A stretch of DNA of 64,000 nucleotides from Piscinibacter sp. GTDB taxonomy: Bacteria; Pseudomonadota; Gammaproteobacteria; Burkholderiales; Burkholderiaceae_C. The position numbers and the translations under genes are program-made. This document shows, one piece after another, positions 26,812-37,440 of the stretch. Each line of letters starts with the position of its first letter. The first letter of the stretch is position 1. Location of the stretch: assembly GCA_016706565.1 (NCBI GenBank), contig JADJJI010000001.1, positions 620,001-684,000 on the forward strand. Direction: 5' to 3'. The notes beneath the pieces were generated by a model that saw nothing but the letters and a program-made list of their open reading frames with translations, searched no databases and had not been told where the DNA came from.

Positions 26812-29235
26812 ATGTCTGCCTGGATCAAGAGAATCGGCATCGCGCTCGCGGTGCTGCTGCTGGTGGCCATCGCCGCCGCCGTCTACCTCGTCAGCACCTT
26901 CGACCCCAATCGCTACAAGGGCATGGCGGTCGACTGGATGAAGGCGAACCGCAACCGCACTCTGGCGATCGACGGCCCGATCGAGCTGTCGGTGTTCCCG
27001 CGGGTGGCGGTCAAGCTGAGCCGGCTCAACCTGAGCGAAGCCGGCCGCAGCGAGCAGTTCGCCGCCATCGACAGCGCCGCGCTGGCGGTCGACGTGATGC
27101 CGCTGCTCAGCGGCCGCGTCGTCGTCGGCCGTGTCGAGGCCAGCGGCGTGCGTGCTCAACTGCTGCGCGATGCCCAGGGCAGGCGCAACACCGACGACCT
27201 GGCCGGCCCCGCCGCGCCGGCCTCGGCGCCGTCGAAAGCCGAGCCGAAGTCCGCCGCCGGCAAGCCACTGGACTTCGACATCGACCGCGTCACCCTCAAG
27301 GACGTGCGTGCCCGCGTGAAGGACGATCAGGGCGGCATCGACGGCGAGCTGGTGCTCGACTCGCTGAGCACCGGCCGCATCGCCAACGGCGTGGAGTCGG
27401 CCATCGAGCTGGCCGCCAAGTTCGATTTCAGGAAGCCGGTGCTGAAGGGATCGCTCGACGGCAAGACCCGTCTGACACCGGACCTCGCCACCGGCTCGGT
27501 GCGCCTGGCCGACATGAACCTCACGTTCAAGGGCGACGTGCCCGGCGCCAGCGCAGTCGAGACCAACGTGCGTGGCGCCCTCGCCTACGACGGCGCCAAA
27601 GGCTCGGTCGACGCCAAGGGGCTGGAACTGCAATTGGCCGCCCGCGCCGGCGCGATCCAGGTCGCCGGCAGCACGCTGGCCATCGGCGCCTTCGGCTACG
27701 ACCCGACGAAGCAGGCCCTGCGTGTCGAGCAGCTCAAGCTGCGCGTCAAGGGCAGCCGCGGCAAGGACCCGCTGGCGCTCGAGCTCGACTGGCCGCAGCT
27801 CGACGTCGAAGGCCAGAAGCTCAAGGGCAGCCCGCTCGAAGGCAAGCTCGAGCTCGGCGGCGAACTGCCGGTCAACGCCAGCTTCAAGAGCGGTGCGCCC
27901 ACCGGCACCTTCGACGCCGTCGCCCTGCCCGCCTTCGAGGCGAAGCTGTCGAGCAACAGCGCGGCACGCAAGCTCGACGGCACGCTGCGCGCCAACCTCG
28001 GCATCAAGCCGGCCAAGTCGGCGATCAGCCTGGAGGCGCTGGAGCTGAAGGCCAACATCGAGGACAAGGGCCTCAAGCCGGTGGCGCTTTCGCTCAAGGG
28101 CAGCGCCTCGGCCTCGCCGCAGGCCGCGCAGTGGGCGGTGTCGGGCCAGGTCAACACGAACAACTTCGCGATCGATGGCAACGCCAACCTGTCGGCCAGC
28201 CCGCTGTTCGTCAAGGCCAACGCACGCTTCGACGCGCTGGACCTGAACACCCTGCTGCCCGCGGGCGCCTCCGCTGGCGCCACGCCGGACAAGAACGCAC
28301 CGGCGCCGGCCGACGCGCCGGTGGACCTGTCGCCCCTGCGCGCGCTGAACGCCAACGTGTCGCTGCGCGCCGGCAGCTTCGTGTTCCGCCAGTACCGCAT
28401 CGCCGACGCCCGCATCGAGGCGCAACTCGACAACGGCATGCTCAAGGTGCCGGTGCTGCAGGCCAAGGCCTGGGGCGGCGCGCTGGACGCCAACGCGCTG
28501 GCCGACGCACGCGCCAACCGCATCGCGGTGAAGGCGGTGGCCACCGGCGTGAACGTCAACGCGCTGCTCAAGGACGTGGCCGGCAAGGACCTGCTCGAAG
28601 GCACCGGCCGCGTCGCGATGGACGTCGACACCACCGGCAAGAGCATCGGCGAACTGCGCTCGCACCTGCGCGGCACGGCCTCGATGAACCTGCGCGACGG
28701 CGCGATCAAGGGCATCAACCTGGCCAAGAGCATGCGCCAGGCGAAGGCTGCGCTGTCGCTGAAGGACGACGCCTCGACGAAGGCGGTGCAGACCGAGAAG
28801 ACCGACTTCTCAGAGCTCAGTGCGAGCTTCCAGATCGCCGACGGCGTGGCGCGCAGCAGCGACCTCGACCTGAAGAGCCCCTACCTGCGCCTGGGCGGCG
28901 ACGGCGCGGCGGACATCGGCAAGGGCCGCATCGACTACACGGCGCGCGCCACCGTCACCGGCACGGCGGCGGGGCAAGGCGGCGCCGAACTCGCCGCGCT
29001 GAAGGGCGTGACGGTGCCGGTGCGACTGACCGGCCCGTTCGAAGCGATCGAGTGGAAGATCCAGTGGTCGGCGGTGGCCGCCGGCGCGGTGCAGAACAAG
29101 CTGGAAGACAAGCTGCGCGACAAGCTCGGCCTGAAGGCCCCGGCGGGCGGCGCCTCGGCGGCGGCCGGCGCAGCCTCGGCGCCCACGCCCAAGCAACAAT
29201 TGAAGGAGAAACTGTTGAAGGGGTTGTTCAAGTGA
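26812..29235 (+). CDS. AsmA family envelope protein
   Basis: An 807-residue protein. One N-terminal membrane anchor (IGIALAVLLLVAIAAAVYLV) is followed by the AsmA opening TFDPNRYKGMAVDWMKANRNRTLAIDG and a long repetitive beta-rich body. The C-terminal AsmA_2 region has LRGTASMNLRDGAIKGINLAKSM. AsmA-like proteins are inner-membrane-anchored, span the periplasm and are implicated in phospholipid transport to the outer membrane. ATG at 26812 is chosen; an in-frame ATG at 26779 would add 11 residues. The stop overlaps the MOSC start (GTGA). Confidence 0.88.
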   Translation: MSAWIKRIGIALAVLLLVAIAAAVYLVSTFDPNRYKGMAVDWMKANRNRTLAIDGPIELSVFPRVAVKLSRLNLSEAGRSEQFAAIDSAALAVDVMPLLSGRVVVGRVEASGVRAQLLRDAQGRRNTDDLAGPAAPASAPSKAEPKSAAGKPLDFDIDRVTLKDVRARVKDDQGGIDGELVLDSLSTGRIANGVESAIELAAKFDFRKPVLKGSLDGKTRLTPDLATGSVRLADMNLTFKGDVPGASAVETNVRGALAYDGAKGSVDAKGLELQLAARAGAIQVAGSTLAIGAFGYDPTKQALRVEQLKLRVKGSRGKDPLALELDWPQLDVEGQKLKGSPLEGKLELGGELPVNASFKSGAPTGTFDAVALPAFEAKLSSNSAARKLDGTLRANLGIKPAKSAISLEALELKANIEDKGLKPVALSLKGSASASPQAAQWAVSGQVNTNNFAIDGNANLSASPLFVKANARFDALDLNTLLPAGASAGATPDKNAPAPADAPVDLSPLRALNANVSLRAGSFVFRQYRIADARIEAQLDNGMLKVPVLQAKAWGGALDANALADARANRIAVKAVATGVNVNALLKDVAGKDLLEGTGRVAMDVDTTGKSIGELRSHLRGTASMNLRDGAIKGINLAKSMRQAKAALSLKDDASTKAVQTEKTDFSELSASFQIADGVARSSDLDLKSPYLRLGGDGAADIGKGRIDYTARATVTGTAAGQGGAELAALKGVTVPVRLTGPFEAIEWKIQWSAVAAGAVQNKLEDKLRDKLGLKAPAGGASAAAGAASAPTPKQQLKEKLLKGLFK

Positions 29236-30110
29236 GCGACGCCGCTGGCGACATCGAGGTCCGCATCGCCGGGCTGAACCTGCACCCGATCAAGTCCTGC
29301 GCCGGCATCGCCGTGCCCGAGGCGCTGCTCATCGAGACCGGCTTCGAGTTCGACCGCGCCTGGATGGTGGTCGACGAAGCCGGGCTGCTCGTCACGCAGC
29401 GCGAGCTGCCGCGCATGGCGCTGATCCAGCCCACGCTCAAGCACCACGACATGGTGCTGCGCGCACCGGGCATGCTGGCGCTGCACATCGCGCTGGACAC
29501 CGTCGAGCAGCCGGTGCAGGTGACGGTGTGGAACGACACCGTGAAGGCCTACGACATGGGCGACCTGGCCGCGCAGTGGTTCAGCGACTTTCTCGGCCCG
29601 TACCGCGGCGGCAAGCTGCGCCTGGCGCGCTTCGACCCCGAGCAGCGCCGCCTGTCCGACACGCGCTGGACGGGCCCGATCGAGGCCGAGAACGCCTTCG
29701 CCGACGCCTTCCCGCTGCTCGTCACCTCGACGGCCGGGCTGGACGAGCTGAACCGCCGCCTCGCCGCGGCCGGCCACGCGCCGGTCACCATGCAGCGCTT
29801 CCGGCCCAACATCGTGCTCGACGGGCTCGATGCGCATGGCGAGGACCACCTCGACGAGATCGTCTTCGCCGCGCCCGAGGGCCCGGTGCGCATCAAGATG
29901 GTCAAGCCCTGCAGCCGCTGCACGATGCCCGACGTCGACCCGGCCACCGCCGAGACCGGCCACGCCGTGGGCGACACGCTGGCCAGCTACCGTGCCGACG
30001 CGCGGCTCGACGGCGCGCTGACCTTCGGCATGAACGCGGTGATCCTCGAAGGCATCGAGTCCACGCTGCGCGTGGGCCTGACCGGCGCCGCGAGCTACGC
30101 TTTCGACTGA
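29232..30110 (+). CDS. MOSC domain protein with N-terminal beta-barrel domain
   Basis: A 292-residue protein starting with GTG at 29232. The N-terminal MOSC_N barrel has LNLHPIKSCAGIAVPEA and FEFDRAWMVVDEAG, and the MOSC domain has MQRFRPNIVLDG and KMVKPCSRCTMPDVD with the conserved cysteine. These proteins bind molybdenum cofactor or carry sulfur, as in mARC-like enzymes (YcbX group). No ferredoxin domain is fused. The last 16 bases overlap the pirin gene on the other strand. Confidence 0.88.
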   Translation: MSDAAGDIEVRIAGLNLHPIKSCAGIAVPEALLIETGFEFDRAWMVVDEAGLLVTQRELPRMALIQPTLKHHDMVLRAPGMLALHIALDTVEQPVQVTVWNDTVKAYDMGDLAAQWFSDFLGPYRGGKLRLARFDPEQRRLSDTRWTGPIEAENAFADAFPLLVTSTAGLDELNRRLAAAGHAPVTMQRFRPNIVLDGLDAHGEDHLDEIVFAAPEGPVRIKMVKPCSRCTMPDVDPATAETGHAVGDTLASYRADARLDGALTFGMNAVILEGIESTLRVGLTGAASYAFD

Positions 30111-30974
30111 CGCGGCGGCAGCGGGATGAACTCGGTCTCGCCCGGGACCTTGTCGAAACGCTGCGCCTCCCAGTCGTCCTGCGCCTGCACGATGCGCTCG
30201 CGGCGCGAGGAAACGAAGTTCCACACTATGAAGCGGTGGCCCAGCGGCGCGCCGCCGATCACCACCACCCGTGCCCCTTGGCGCGCATGCAGCAGCGGCT
30301 GCGAGCCGGGCTCCAGCACCGCCAGGGTGCCGGCCGGCACCGGCGTGCCGCCGAGCTCGATGTCGACGTCGGTGCTGTAGACGGCGCGTTCCACCGCCAC
30401 ATCGGGCAGCACCAGAGAGCCGCCCGAGGCCAGCGCGATGTCAAGGTACAGCGTGGGCGACAAGGTGGCCACCGGCGAGGTGACGCCGAAGGCCGAGCCG
30501 ATCAGCACGCGCACCGCCGCCTCGGGCAGGTTGAGCTCGGGCAGCTCGTGCGCCGCATGGTGCTGGAACGCCGGGGCGTCTTCTTCGTGCTCGGCCGGCA
30601 GCGCGCACCACAGCTGCAGCCCATGGCTGCGCCGCACCCTGCCGCGCAAGGTCGTCGGGCGTGCGCTCCGAGTGCACGATGCCGCGCCCCGCCGTCATCC
30701 AGTTGATCGCGCCGGGCTCGATGCGCTGCACCACGCCGGTGGAGTCGCGGTGCAGCATCGCGCCCTCGAACAGGTAGGTCACCGTGGCCAGGCCGATGTG
30801 CGGGTGCGGCCGCACGTCGTGGTTGTCGGCCGGCTGCGCGGTGATCGGCCCGAAGTGGTCGAAGAACAGGAAAGGCCCCACCGCCTGGCGCTGCGCCGAA
30901 GGCAGGCAGCGGCGCACGGTGAAGCCGCCACCGAGGTCCTTGGCGTGGGGGCTGATGAGCTGCGGCAGGGTCAT
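30095..30974 (-). pseudogene. Pirin-family cupin protein with a single-base frameshift
   Basis: Starting at 30974, the frame reads [24 protein letters not shown] and [19 protein letters not shown], the metal-binding cupin motif of pirin, then ERTPDD. At 30648-30649 one extra A on the given strand (T in the gene) shifts the frame. Removing it gives [20 protein letters not shown] and runs through the C-terminal cupin to a stop at 30095. The length, 880 bases, is one over a multiple of three. Apart from this indel the protein looks normal, so an error in the sequence or a very recent mutation is more likely than old decay. Confidence 0.82.
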
Positions 30975-31000
30975 GGTCGAGGCAGTGTAGGCCGGGCCCC

Positions 31001-31006
31001 TAAAAT
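31001..31006 (+). promoter_or_regulatory. Candidate -10 box for ychF
   Basis: TAAAAT lies 35 bases before the ychF start within GGGCCCCTAAAATC, identical over 14 bases to the region before lysS. No recognisable -35 is present. Confidence 0.4.
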
Positions 31007-31041
31007 CCACGTTCTTCCCGCGGAATACCGAAAGCCCCTCC

Positions 31042-32136
31042 ATGAGCCTCAAGTGCGGCATCGTGGGCCTGCCCAACGTCGGCAAGTCCACCCTCTTCAA
31101 TGCCCTGACCAAAGCCGGCATCGCCGCCGAGAACTACCCGTTCTGCACCATCGAGCCCAACGTCGGCATCGTCGAGCTGCCCGACCCGCGGCTCGACCAG
31201 CTGTCGGCGATCGTCAAGCCCGAGCGCGTGGTGCCGGCGATCGTCGAGTTCGTCGACATCGCCGGCCTGGTGGCCGGCGCGAGCAAGGGCGAGGGCCTGG
31301 GCAACCAGTTCCTCGCGCACATCCGCGAGACCGACGCCATCGTCAACGTGGTGCGCTGCTTCGAGGACGAGAACGTCATCCACGTGGCCGGCAAGGTCGA
31401 CCCGATCTCCGACATCGAGGTCATCCAGACCGAGCTGTGCCTGGCCGACATGACGACCGTCGAGAAGTCGCTGGCCCGCTACACCAAGGTCGCCAAGACC
31501 GGCCACGACAAGGAGGCGCAGCGCCTGGTCGACGTGCTGATCAAGTGCCAGGCGGCGCTCAACGAGGCGAAGCCGGTGCGCAGCATCGACTTCAGCAAGG
31601 AAGAGCTGGTGGTGCTCAAGCCGCTGTGCCTGATCACCGCCAAGCCGGCGATGTTCGTCGGCAACGTCGACGAGCACGGATTCGAGAACAACCCGCTGCT
31701 CGAGAAGCTGAAGGCCTACGCCGAAGCGCAGAAGGCGCCGGTGGTGGCGATCTGTGCGAAGACCGAGGCCGAGATGTCCGAGATGAGCGACGAGGACAAG
31801 GAGCTGTTCCTCGCCGACATGGGCCAGACCGAGCCGGGCCTGAACCGGCTGATCCGCGCCGCCTTCAAGCTGCTCGGCCTGCAGACCTACTTCACCGCCG
31901 GCGTGAAGGAAGTGCGCGCCTGGACCATCCACGCCGGCGACACCGCGCCGCAGGCGGCCGGCGTGATCCACACCGACTTCGAGCGCGGCTTCATCCGCGC
32001 GCAGACCATCGCCTTCGACGACTTCATCGCCTACAAGGGCGAACAGGGCGCCAAGGACGCCGGCAAGATGCGCGCCGAAGGCAAGGAGTACGTCGTCAAG
32101 GACGGCGACGTGCTGAACTTCCTGTTCAACGTCTGA
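31042..32136 (+). CDS. ychF: Redox-regulated ATPase YchF (Obg family)
   Basis: A 364-residue TRAFAC P-loop protein. G1 is [14 protein letters not shown], the switch II region is [20 protein letters not shown], and the G4 position reads NVDE instead of NKxD, as expected for YchF, which prefers ATP. A coiled region and a C-terminal TGS domain ([34 protein letters not shown]-type sequence) complete the family layout. It binds ribosomes and is linked to stress responses. It is divergent from the pirin gene. Confidence 0.96.
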   Translation: MSLKCGIVGLPNVGKSTLFNALTKAGIAAENYPFCTIEPNVGIVELPDPRLDQLSAIVKPERVVPAIVEFVDIAGLVAGASKGEGLGNQFLAHIRETDAIVNVVRCFEDENVIHVAGKVDPISDIEVIQTELCLADMTTVEKSLARYTKVAKTGHDKEAQRLVDVLIKCQAALNEAKPVRSIDFSKEELVVLKPLCLITAKPAMFVGNVDEHGFENNPLLEKLKAYAEAQKAPVVAICAKTEAEMSEMSDEDKELFLADMGQTEPGLNRLIRAAFKLLGLQTYFTAGVKEVRAWTIHAGDTAPQAAGVIHTDFERGFIRAQTIAFDDFIAYKGEQGAKDAGKMRAEGKEYVVKDGDVLNFLFNV

Positions 32137-32198
32137 GACCAGCCACTTCAATACCGCCCGAAGTGACCTGAGCGACGAGCTGCTGGAAGCGAGCCCTC

Positions 32199-33135
32199 AT
32201 GACGGCGATCTTCTGACCCGATTTCGCAGCCACGCCGGCAGTGGCTTGCCGCATGCATCGTTGCTCTTGCGACGGGTGCCACGCGTGCACAGGGCCGTAT
32301 GGCGCGCCTCGTCGTCGGCTTCGGCCCGGGCGGCACGTCGGACGTCGCCGCGCGCCGTGAGCGGGTCTGCGCGAGGCCTGGGCGGCGGGTCATCGTCAGA
32401 GAACCGCTCGGGTGCCGGCGGGCGTCTGGCCGTCGGCACGTTCGGCGCCGCGCCGGAAGGGCGTTGCCCTCTGGTGCCCGATGCCATGATGTTTCTGTGC
32501 CCGCGTCTATCGCTCGTTGGGTACGACCCGGCGCGACCTCTTCCCGTGCCGCTGAAAGCCTGGCCCCTCTCTGTGGGTCCGATGGTCCCGGCCACCGTGG
32601 TCAGCGTGGCCGACTTCGTGGCATGGGTGCGGGCGGACAGCCGGCGAGCCGTCTTCGGAACGTCGGCCGCCGGTGCGACGCCGCACTTCGTTGGCGGATG
32701 TTCGCCCGTGCCGCAGGCCTGACCATGACGCCTGTGCCCCGCGGCGGTGCCCCGGCGTACAGGACCCGCTGGCGGGCAACTGCCGGCCATGTTCGGCGCC
32801 GTGCCCGCGGTGCGGTGATGCGGGCGCGGGCGCGTGCGCCCTGGCGCGACAGGTCCGCGTCGCAGCGCCGCGACGCCCGACGTGCCGACCTTCGCCCGAG
32901 AAGGGTTCGGGACCTCGTGGTAGGGACGGGGCGGGGTCTCCCTGCCGGCCGCGCCGGGCCGCCGTGGAGCGCATGGCCCTGGCGCTGCATCGCGCGCTCG
33001 ACAGCGCCGAGGTCCGCCGGGTCTTCGCGTCCGTCGGCCTGGACAAGGATTACGAAGGACCCGAGGCGTTTGGCGCGGCTGCGCGAGCGGGCCAGGTGGG
33101 CTGGCATCGTTCGGTCTACGGGCTGGGCGCTGGAC
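32199..33135 (+). pseudogene. Remnant of a Bug-type (TctC) solute-binding protein, many indels
   Basis: Pieces of one protein appear in order but in changing frames: signal peptide RRQWLAACIVALATGATRAQ, then RLVVGFGPGGTSDVAAR, ENRSGAGGRLAVGTFGAAP, VADFVAWVRADSRRAVFGTS, FARAAGLTMTPVP, QLPAMFGAVPAV and ERMALALHRALDSAEVRRVF. At least six frame changes occur within about 900 bases. The residues kept between indels match the Bug family well, with few damaging substitutions. Such proteins bind carboxylates for tripartite tricarboxylate transporters; no membrane subunits are nearby. Exact ends are uncertain. Confidence 0.75.
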
Positions 33136-35472
33136 GGCGCTGGCGCCCAGCACTTCGGACGGTTTCTCGGCGGTTGCGCGCCGGCGCCACTGCCGCCTGC
33201 TCCCCGGCACGGCGGGGTCGTGCGCGCGCGCATGCCGTCCGATCAGCTCTGGCCTGGCTCTCCGGCGCCACGGCGCCAATGCTGCCGCAAGCACCGGCCA
33301 GCGCGTGCGCGGCCTGCAGAAGTGCCGCGGGGTCGCTGGTTTCGATGGCCCGGGCCAACGCGCTGTCGCCGCGTTGGTAATAGCCGGCAAAACAGCGCAG
33401 TACACGCTCCAAGGTCGCCACGTTGTTGCCGACACGCCGCAGTGCGGACTGCACGTCGTCACGGCGGCGCTCGCAGGCGCCCGACCTCCGCCCCTCGCTG
33501 GCCGCCATCGCCGGCAGCACGGCAGGCGCACGCACCGGCAGCCAGGCCAGCAGCACCTGATAAAGCCGGTCCGGATCCACCGGCTTGGCGACATGGTCAC
33601 CCGGCGCTGATGCGGGCGACCTGTCGTCGTCAAGGCGTGGCTGTCATCGCGATGATGGAATGGCCCGGCCGAGCGCCACGGATCCGCCGCGTCGCCTCCA
33701 GCCCGTCGACGGTTGGCATCTGCACGTCCATCAGGATCAGGTCGTACGCACGCGTCGAAGCCAGTTCGACGGCGCGCGCGCCATCCTCGGCGGTTTCGTC
33801 GGCTGCGCGCCCGCAGGTTCGGTGCCACCTCGCGGTTGACGGGGTTGTCCTCGACCAGCAGCACACGCTGGCCGGCGTGCTTGTGCGACAGTTGCTGTCG
33901 GTACGCGCCGGGCTCATCCGGGGCTGGCGCCACGGCAGCGGTCGCGCTGTGGCGCAGCAGCCGCACCAGGGTGTCCAGCAGGGCCGAAGGCGACGTGGGC
34001 TTGTCCAACACCTCATGGCAGCCCACATCGAACGCGAGGGCCCGCAAGCCCGGGTCGGAGAAGGCGGTGAAGAGAATCGTTCGTGGCATGCCGGCGCCCA
34101 GCAGCCGGCGCAGCGCAGCCAGCGTCGCGATCCCGTCCAGGCCGGGCATCTTCCGGTCCGGCACCACGTCGAAGGTCGGCCAGCCGCGTACTCTGCTGCA
34201 AGCTCAGCGCCGCACCGCTGGGGTGCCGTGCGACCTCCTGCCGAAGCGCCAGGCGCTCTGCCTCGGCGGCCAAGGCCTCCGGCAGGTCATCGACGATCAA
34301 GGCGCGCAGGCCGTCCAGCGACACCGGTGCCGCACGTCCGGATGCGTCCTCGGCGTGGGCCAGGTTCACCCGGATCCAGAACCTGCTTCCTTGACCGACA
34401 ACACTGTCCGCGCCCGCATCGCACCCACTTTCGGCCAGGGCGGTCAGCCGGGTGCCGTGGCGGCGCGAGCTCGAGGTGTCTGCCTGTTCGAAGGGTTCGA
34501 ACAACAGCGCCAGGCGCTCAGGCTCGATGCCTGGGCCTGTGTCCTGCACCTCGAATCGAAGCTCGAGCCGGCGCCCGTCGTCAGCCACCACGGTGCCCCG
34601 CAGCCTCACCCAGCCGCGTCGGTGAACTCGGCTTGGCCGCGGTTGATCAGTGCCTGTGACAGCCGTGTGGCGTCCCCCTGGCGTGCTGCGGCAGATGGTC
34701 GGCGTCATCACCAGTTCGAGCGCTTGTCCTGCCGCGGGCTGACCATCTGGTCGCCATCGCGTCTTCGAGTGCAAATCGCCTCGCGGATCCTTCCGGCCTC
34801 GATCTTCGACAGATCGAGGATGTCGTTGATCACCCCGCAACAGGTGCTTGGCGGCGCCGTCGATCTTGCCGGGCGGTCGCGATGCTGCGGGTCGCGCGTT
34901 CGTGCGACCGGTGCGTCAGGCCCGATGTGCGTTCTCGGCGTGCGGATCGTGGCTCATGTTGGCCGGAAGGCGCTCTTGGCGCGATTGGCCTCGTCAGCCA
35001 GGCTCGCCCGCCGCGCCAACTGCTCGTTGGCATGCGCAAGTTCGGCGGTGCGTTGAATCACCAGTTCGGCCATCTCGGCGTGCGGACGCCCCCGCTCCTC
35101 GGCCTCGTGCCGGGCGCTGACGTCGACGTGCAATCGATCACCCCGATGGGCTCGCATCGTCGTAGATGCCGACCGGACGACTCCGCGCTGAACAAAGTCC
35201 CCATCCTTGCGCAGGTAGCGGATCTCGAAGATGGCTTCGCGATGCTCCAGCGCCTGGCGAAAGCTCTGCGCGCCGACCCCTTGGAAATCGGCAGGGTCCG
35301 CATAGAAGAAGCCGGGATCGCGGCCGACGACCTCATCGGGCTCATAGCCGAACAGGCGCGTGAAGCCTGGATTGACTGCCGTGATGCGCCGTTGCGCATC
35401 AAGCAATACGATGGCGTGGGGAAGGCGGTCGAAGAGGGCCTGGAAAGCCAGGGCGAAGTCGCGCGTGGGCAT
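33136..35472 (-). pseudogene. Remnant of a PAS-HisKA-HATPase-REC-REC-HPt hybrid histidine kinase, many indels
   Basis: Starting at ATG 35472, a PAS domain is intact (LPHAIVLLDAQRRITAVNPG, EIRYLRKDGDFVQRG). Then, with shifting frames, come the pieces AELAHANEQLARRASLADEA, an H-box region, and HLL-GVINDILDLSKIEAG. HATPase parts follow (FEVQDTGPGIEPERLALLF and VVGQGSRFWIRVNL), then a first receiver (DRKMPGLDG), a second receiver (VLLVEDNPVNRE, DLILMDVQMPTVDG), and an HPt domain with the phospho-His segment AHALAGACGSIGA. At least seven frame changes are needed. It faces the Bug remnant. It cannot make a working protein as read; its lower end is not defined. Confidence 0.75.
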
Positions 35473-35665
35473 GTGGGAATTGTGCCTCCCGCGCAACGGG
35501 TCGGCAAGCTGTCGGGGCAGCCTTGCGGCGATGAGATCAGGACACCGGCTCTGAGCACCCCAGGGCCTGGGCACCCGCGCGCGCCATTCTGCGTCAACGG
35601 CACTGAAACCCAGGCTCGCAAAATGGCCTGATCGGCGCCATCGTGCGCCGCCGTATGGTCGCACC

Positions 35666-37411
35666 ATGAGCAACGACGCACCGCACGAAGAAACCCCCAC
35701 CGAGCGGCTGGACCGCACCTTGCACGCCGCGGCCGCGCCGCTGACCGGCGGCCTGTCGCCGGTGTCGCTGTCGCTGGCCTGGGCCGACTGGGCCTGGCAC
35801 CTGGGCGTGTCGCCGGGTCGGCAGATGGAGCTGGCGGCGCTCGCTGCACAACTGGCCACCGACACGCTGCGCGGCGACGATGCGCCCGCCGGCGCCGCCG
35901 ACGACGACCCGCGCTTCCGCCACCCCGACTGGGCGCGCTGGCCCTTCAACGTGATGCGTGCGGGCTTCCGCAATGCTGAGAGCTGGTGGCATGCGGCGTC
36001 GCGCCTGCCGGGCATGACGCGCCACCACGCGGAGCTCACCGATTTCATGGCTCGGCAATGGCTGGGCGTGCTGACGCCGGCCAACTGGCTGCCGACGAAT
36101 CCCGTGGTGCTGAACGCAAACGCCGAGAACCTCGGCGGCCCGCTGCAGCGCGGTTTCGCAAACTGGCTGGAGGATCTGTCCATGCCGCCGGCTGCGCGTG
36201 CCGCCGCCGAGCGCGAGGCGCATTTCAAGGTCGGCCGCGACGTCGCCGTCACGCCGGGCGAGGTGGTGATGCGCAACCGGCTCGTCGAGCTGATCCGCTA
36301 CACGCCGCAGACGAAGGCGGTGCATCCCGAGCCGGTGTTGATCGTGCCCTCGTGGATCATGAAGTACTACATCCTCGACCTGTCGCCGCACAACTCGCTG
36401 GTGCGCTACCTGGTCTCGCAGGGCCACGTGGTCTACATGCTGTCCTGGCGCAACCCCGATGCCGCCGACCACGAGCTGACGATGGACGACTACCTGCAGT
36501 TCGGCCCGTTCGAGGCGCTGAAGGCCATCGCCGGGCTGCACCCGCCGCGCACGCCGGTGCATGCGATGGGCTACTGCCTGGGCGGCACGCTGCTGGCCAT
36601 CGCCGCGGCGGCGCTGGCGCGCGCGGGCATCGTGGCCGGCGCGAAGAAGCTCGCGCCCCTGGCCACGCTGACGCTGCTGGCCGCACAGACCGATTTCTCC
36701 GAGCCGGGCGAGCTCGGCCTGTTCATCGACGAGAGCCAGGTCGCCTACCTTCGCGAGCTCACACGCGGCAAGGGCTACCTCACCGGCGAGGCGATGGCAG
36801 GCTCGTTCCAGTTCCTGCATTCGCGCGACCTGGTGTGGACACGGCGCATGCGCGAGTACCTGATGGGCGAGCGCGAGCAGGCGAGCGACCTGATGGCCTG
36901 GAACGCCGACACCACACACATGCCGGCGCGCATGCACAACGAGTACCTCACCTCGCTGTACCTGCACAACGCGCTGGCGGCAGGCGCCTACCGCGTCGGC
37001 GGCCGCGAGGGCCGGGCGGTGTCGCTGGCCGACCTGCGCGTGCCGGTATTCATGGTCGGCACCACCCGCGACCACGTCTCGCCGTGGCGCTCGGTGTACA
37101 AGCTGCACCACCTGTGCGAGGCGCAGATCACCTTCGTGCTGGCCAGCGGCGGGCACAACGCCGGCATCGTCTCCGAGCCGGGCCACGCCCGCCGCAGCTA
37201 CCGCATCGGCACGCGCGCCGCGCACGGCCCCTGGATCGACCCGGCCGCCTGGGAACGCGAAGCCGCCGAGCACGAGGGCTCGTGGTGGCCGGCCTGGCAC
37301 GACTGGCTGGCCGCGCATTCGTCGAAGAAGCGCGCGCCGCCGGCATTGCCGCGCGGCGCCTCGCTCGGTGCCGCGCCGGGCGAGTACGTGCTGACGTGCT
37401 ACGACGACTGA
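35666..37411 (+). CDS. phaC: Class I polyhydroxyalkanoate synthase
   Basis: A 581-residue enzyme, near the usual 590 for class I. The lipase-like box GYCLGG holds catalytic Cys304, Asp469 is in TRDHVSPW, and His497 is in SGGHNAGIV, giving the full triad. PSWIMKYYILDLSPHNSLV is the conserved substrate region. It polymerises 3-hydroxyacyl-CoA into PHA granules. No phaA, phaB, phasin or phaR is next to it, so it may be a secondary copy. The region upstream (35473-35665) shows no convincing promoter or strong ribosome binding site. Confidence 0.93.
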   Translation: MSNDAPHEETPTERLDRTLHAAAAPLTGGLSPVSLSLAWADWAWHLGVSPGRQMELAALAAQLATDTLRGDDAPAGAADDDPRFRHPDWARWPFNVMRAGFRNAESWWHAASRLPGMTRHHAELTDFMARQWLGVLTPANWLPTNPVVLNANAENLGGPLQRGFANWLEDLSMPPAARAAAEREAHFKVGRDVAVTPGEVVMRNRLVELIRYTPQTKAVHPEPVLIVPSWIMKYYILDLSPHNSLVRYLVSQGHVVYMLSWRNPDAADHELTMDDYLQFGPFEALKAIAGLHPPRTPVHAMGYCLGGTLLAIAAAALARAGIVAGAKKLAPLATLTLLAAQTDFSEPGELGLFIDESQVAYLRELTRGKGYLTGEAMAGSFQFLHSRDLVWTRRMREYLMGEREQASDLMAWNADTTHMPARMHNEYLTSLYLHNALAAGAYRVGGREGRAVSLADLRVPVFMVGTTRDHVSPWRSVYKLHHLCEAQITFVLASGGHNAGIVSEPGHARRSYRIGTRAAHGPWIDPAAWEREAAEHEGSWWPAWHDWLAAHSSKKRAPPALPRGASLGAAPGEYVLTCYDD

Positions 37412-37440
37412 ATCCACCGCGTCATCGCGGCCGCAAGGCG

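Noticed and set aside
32144-32165. Hairpin (CACTTC / GAAGTG) after ychF as a terminator
   Set aside because: The stem is only six base pairs with a 10-base loop and no T-run.
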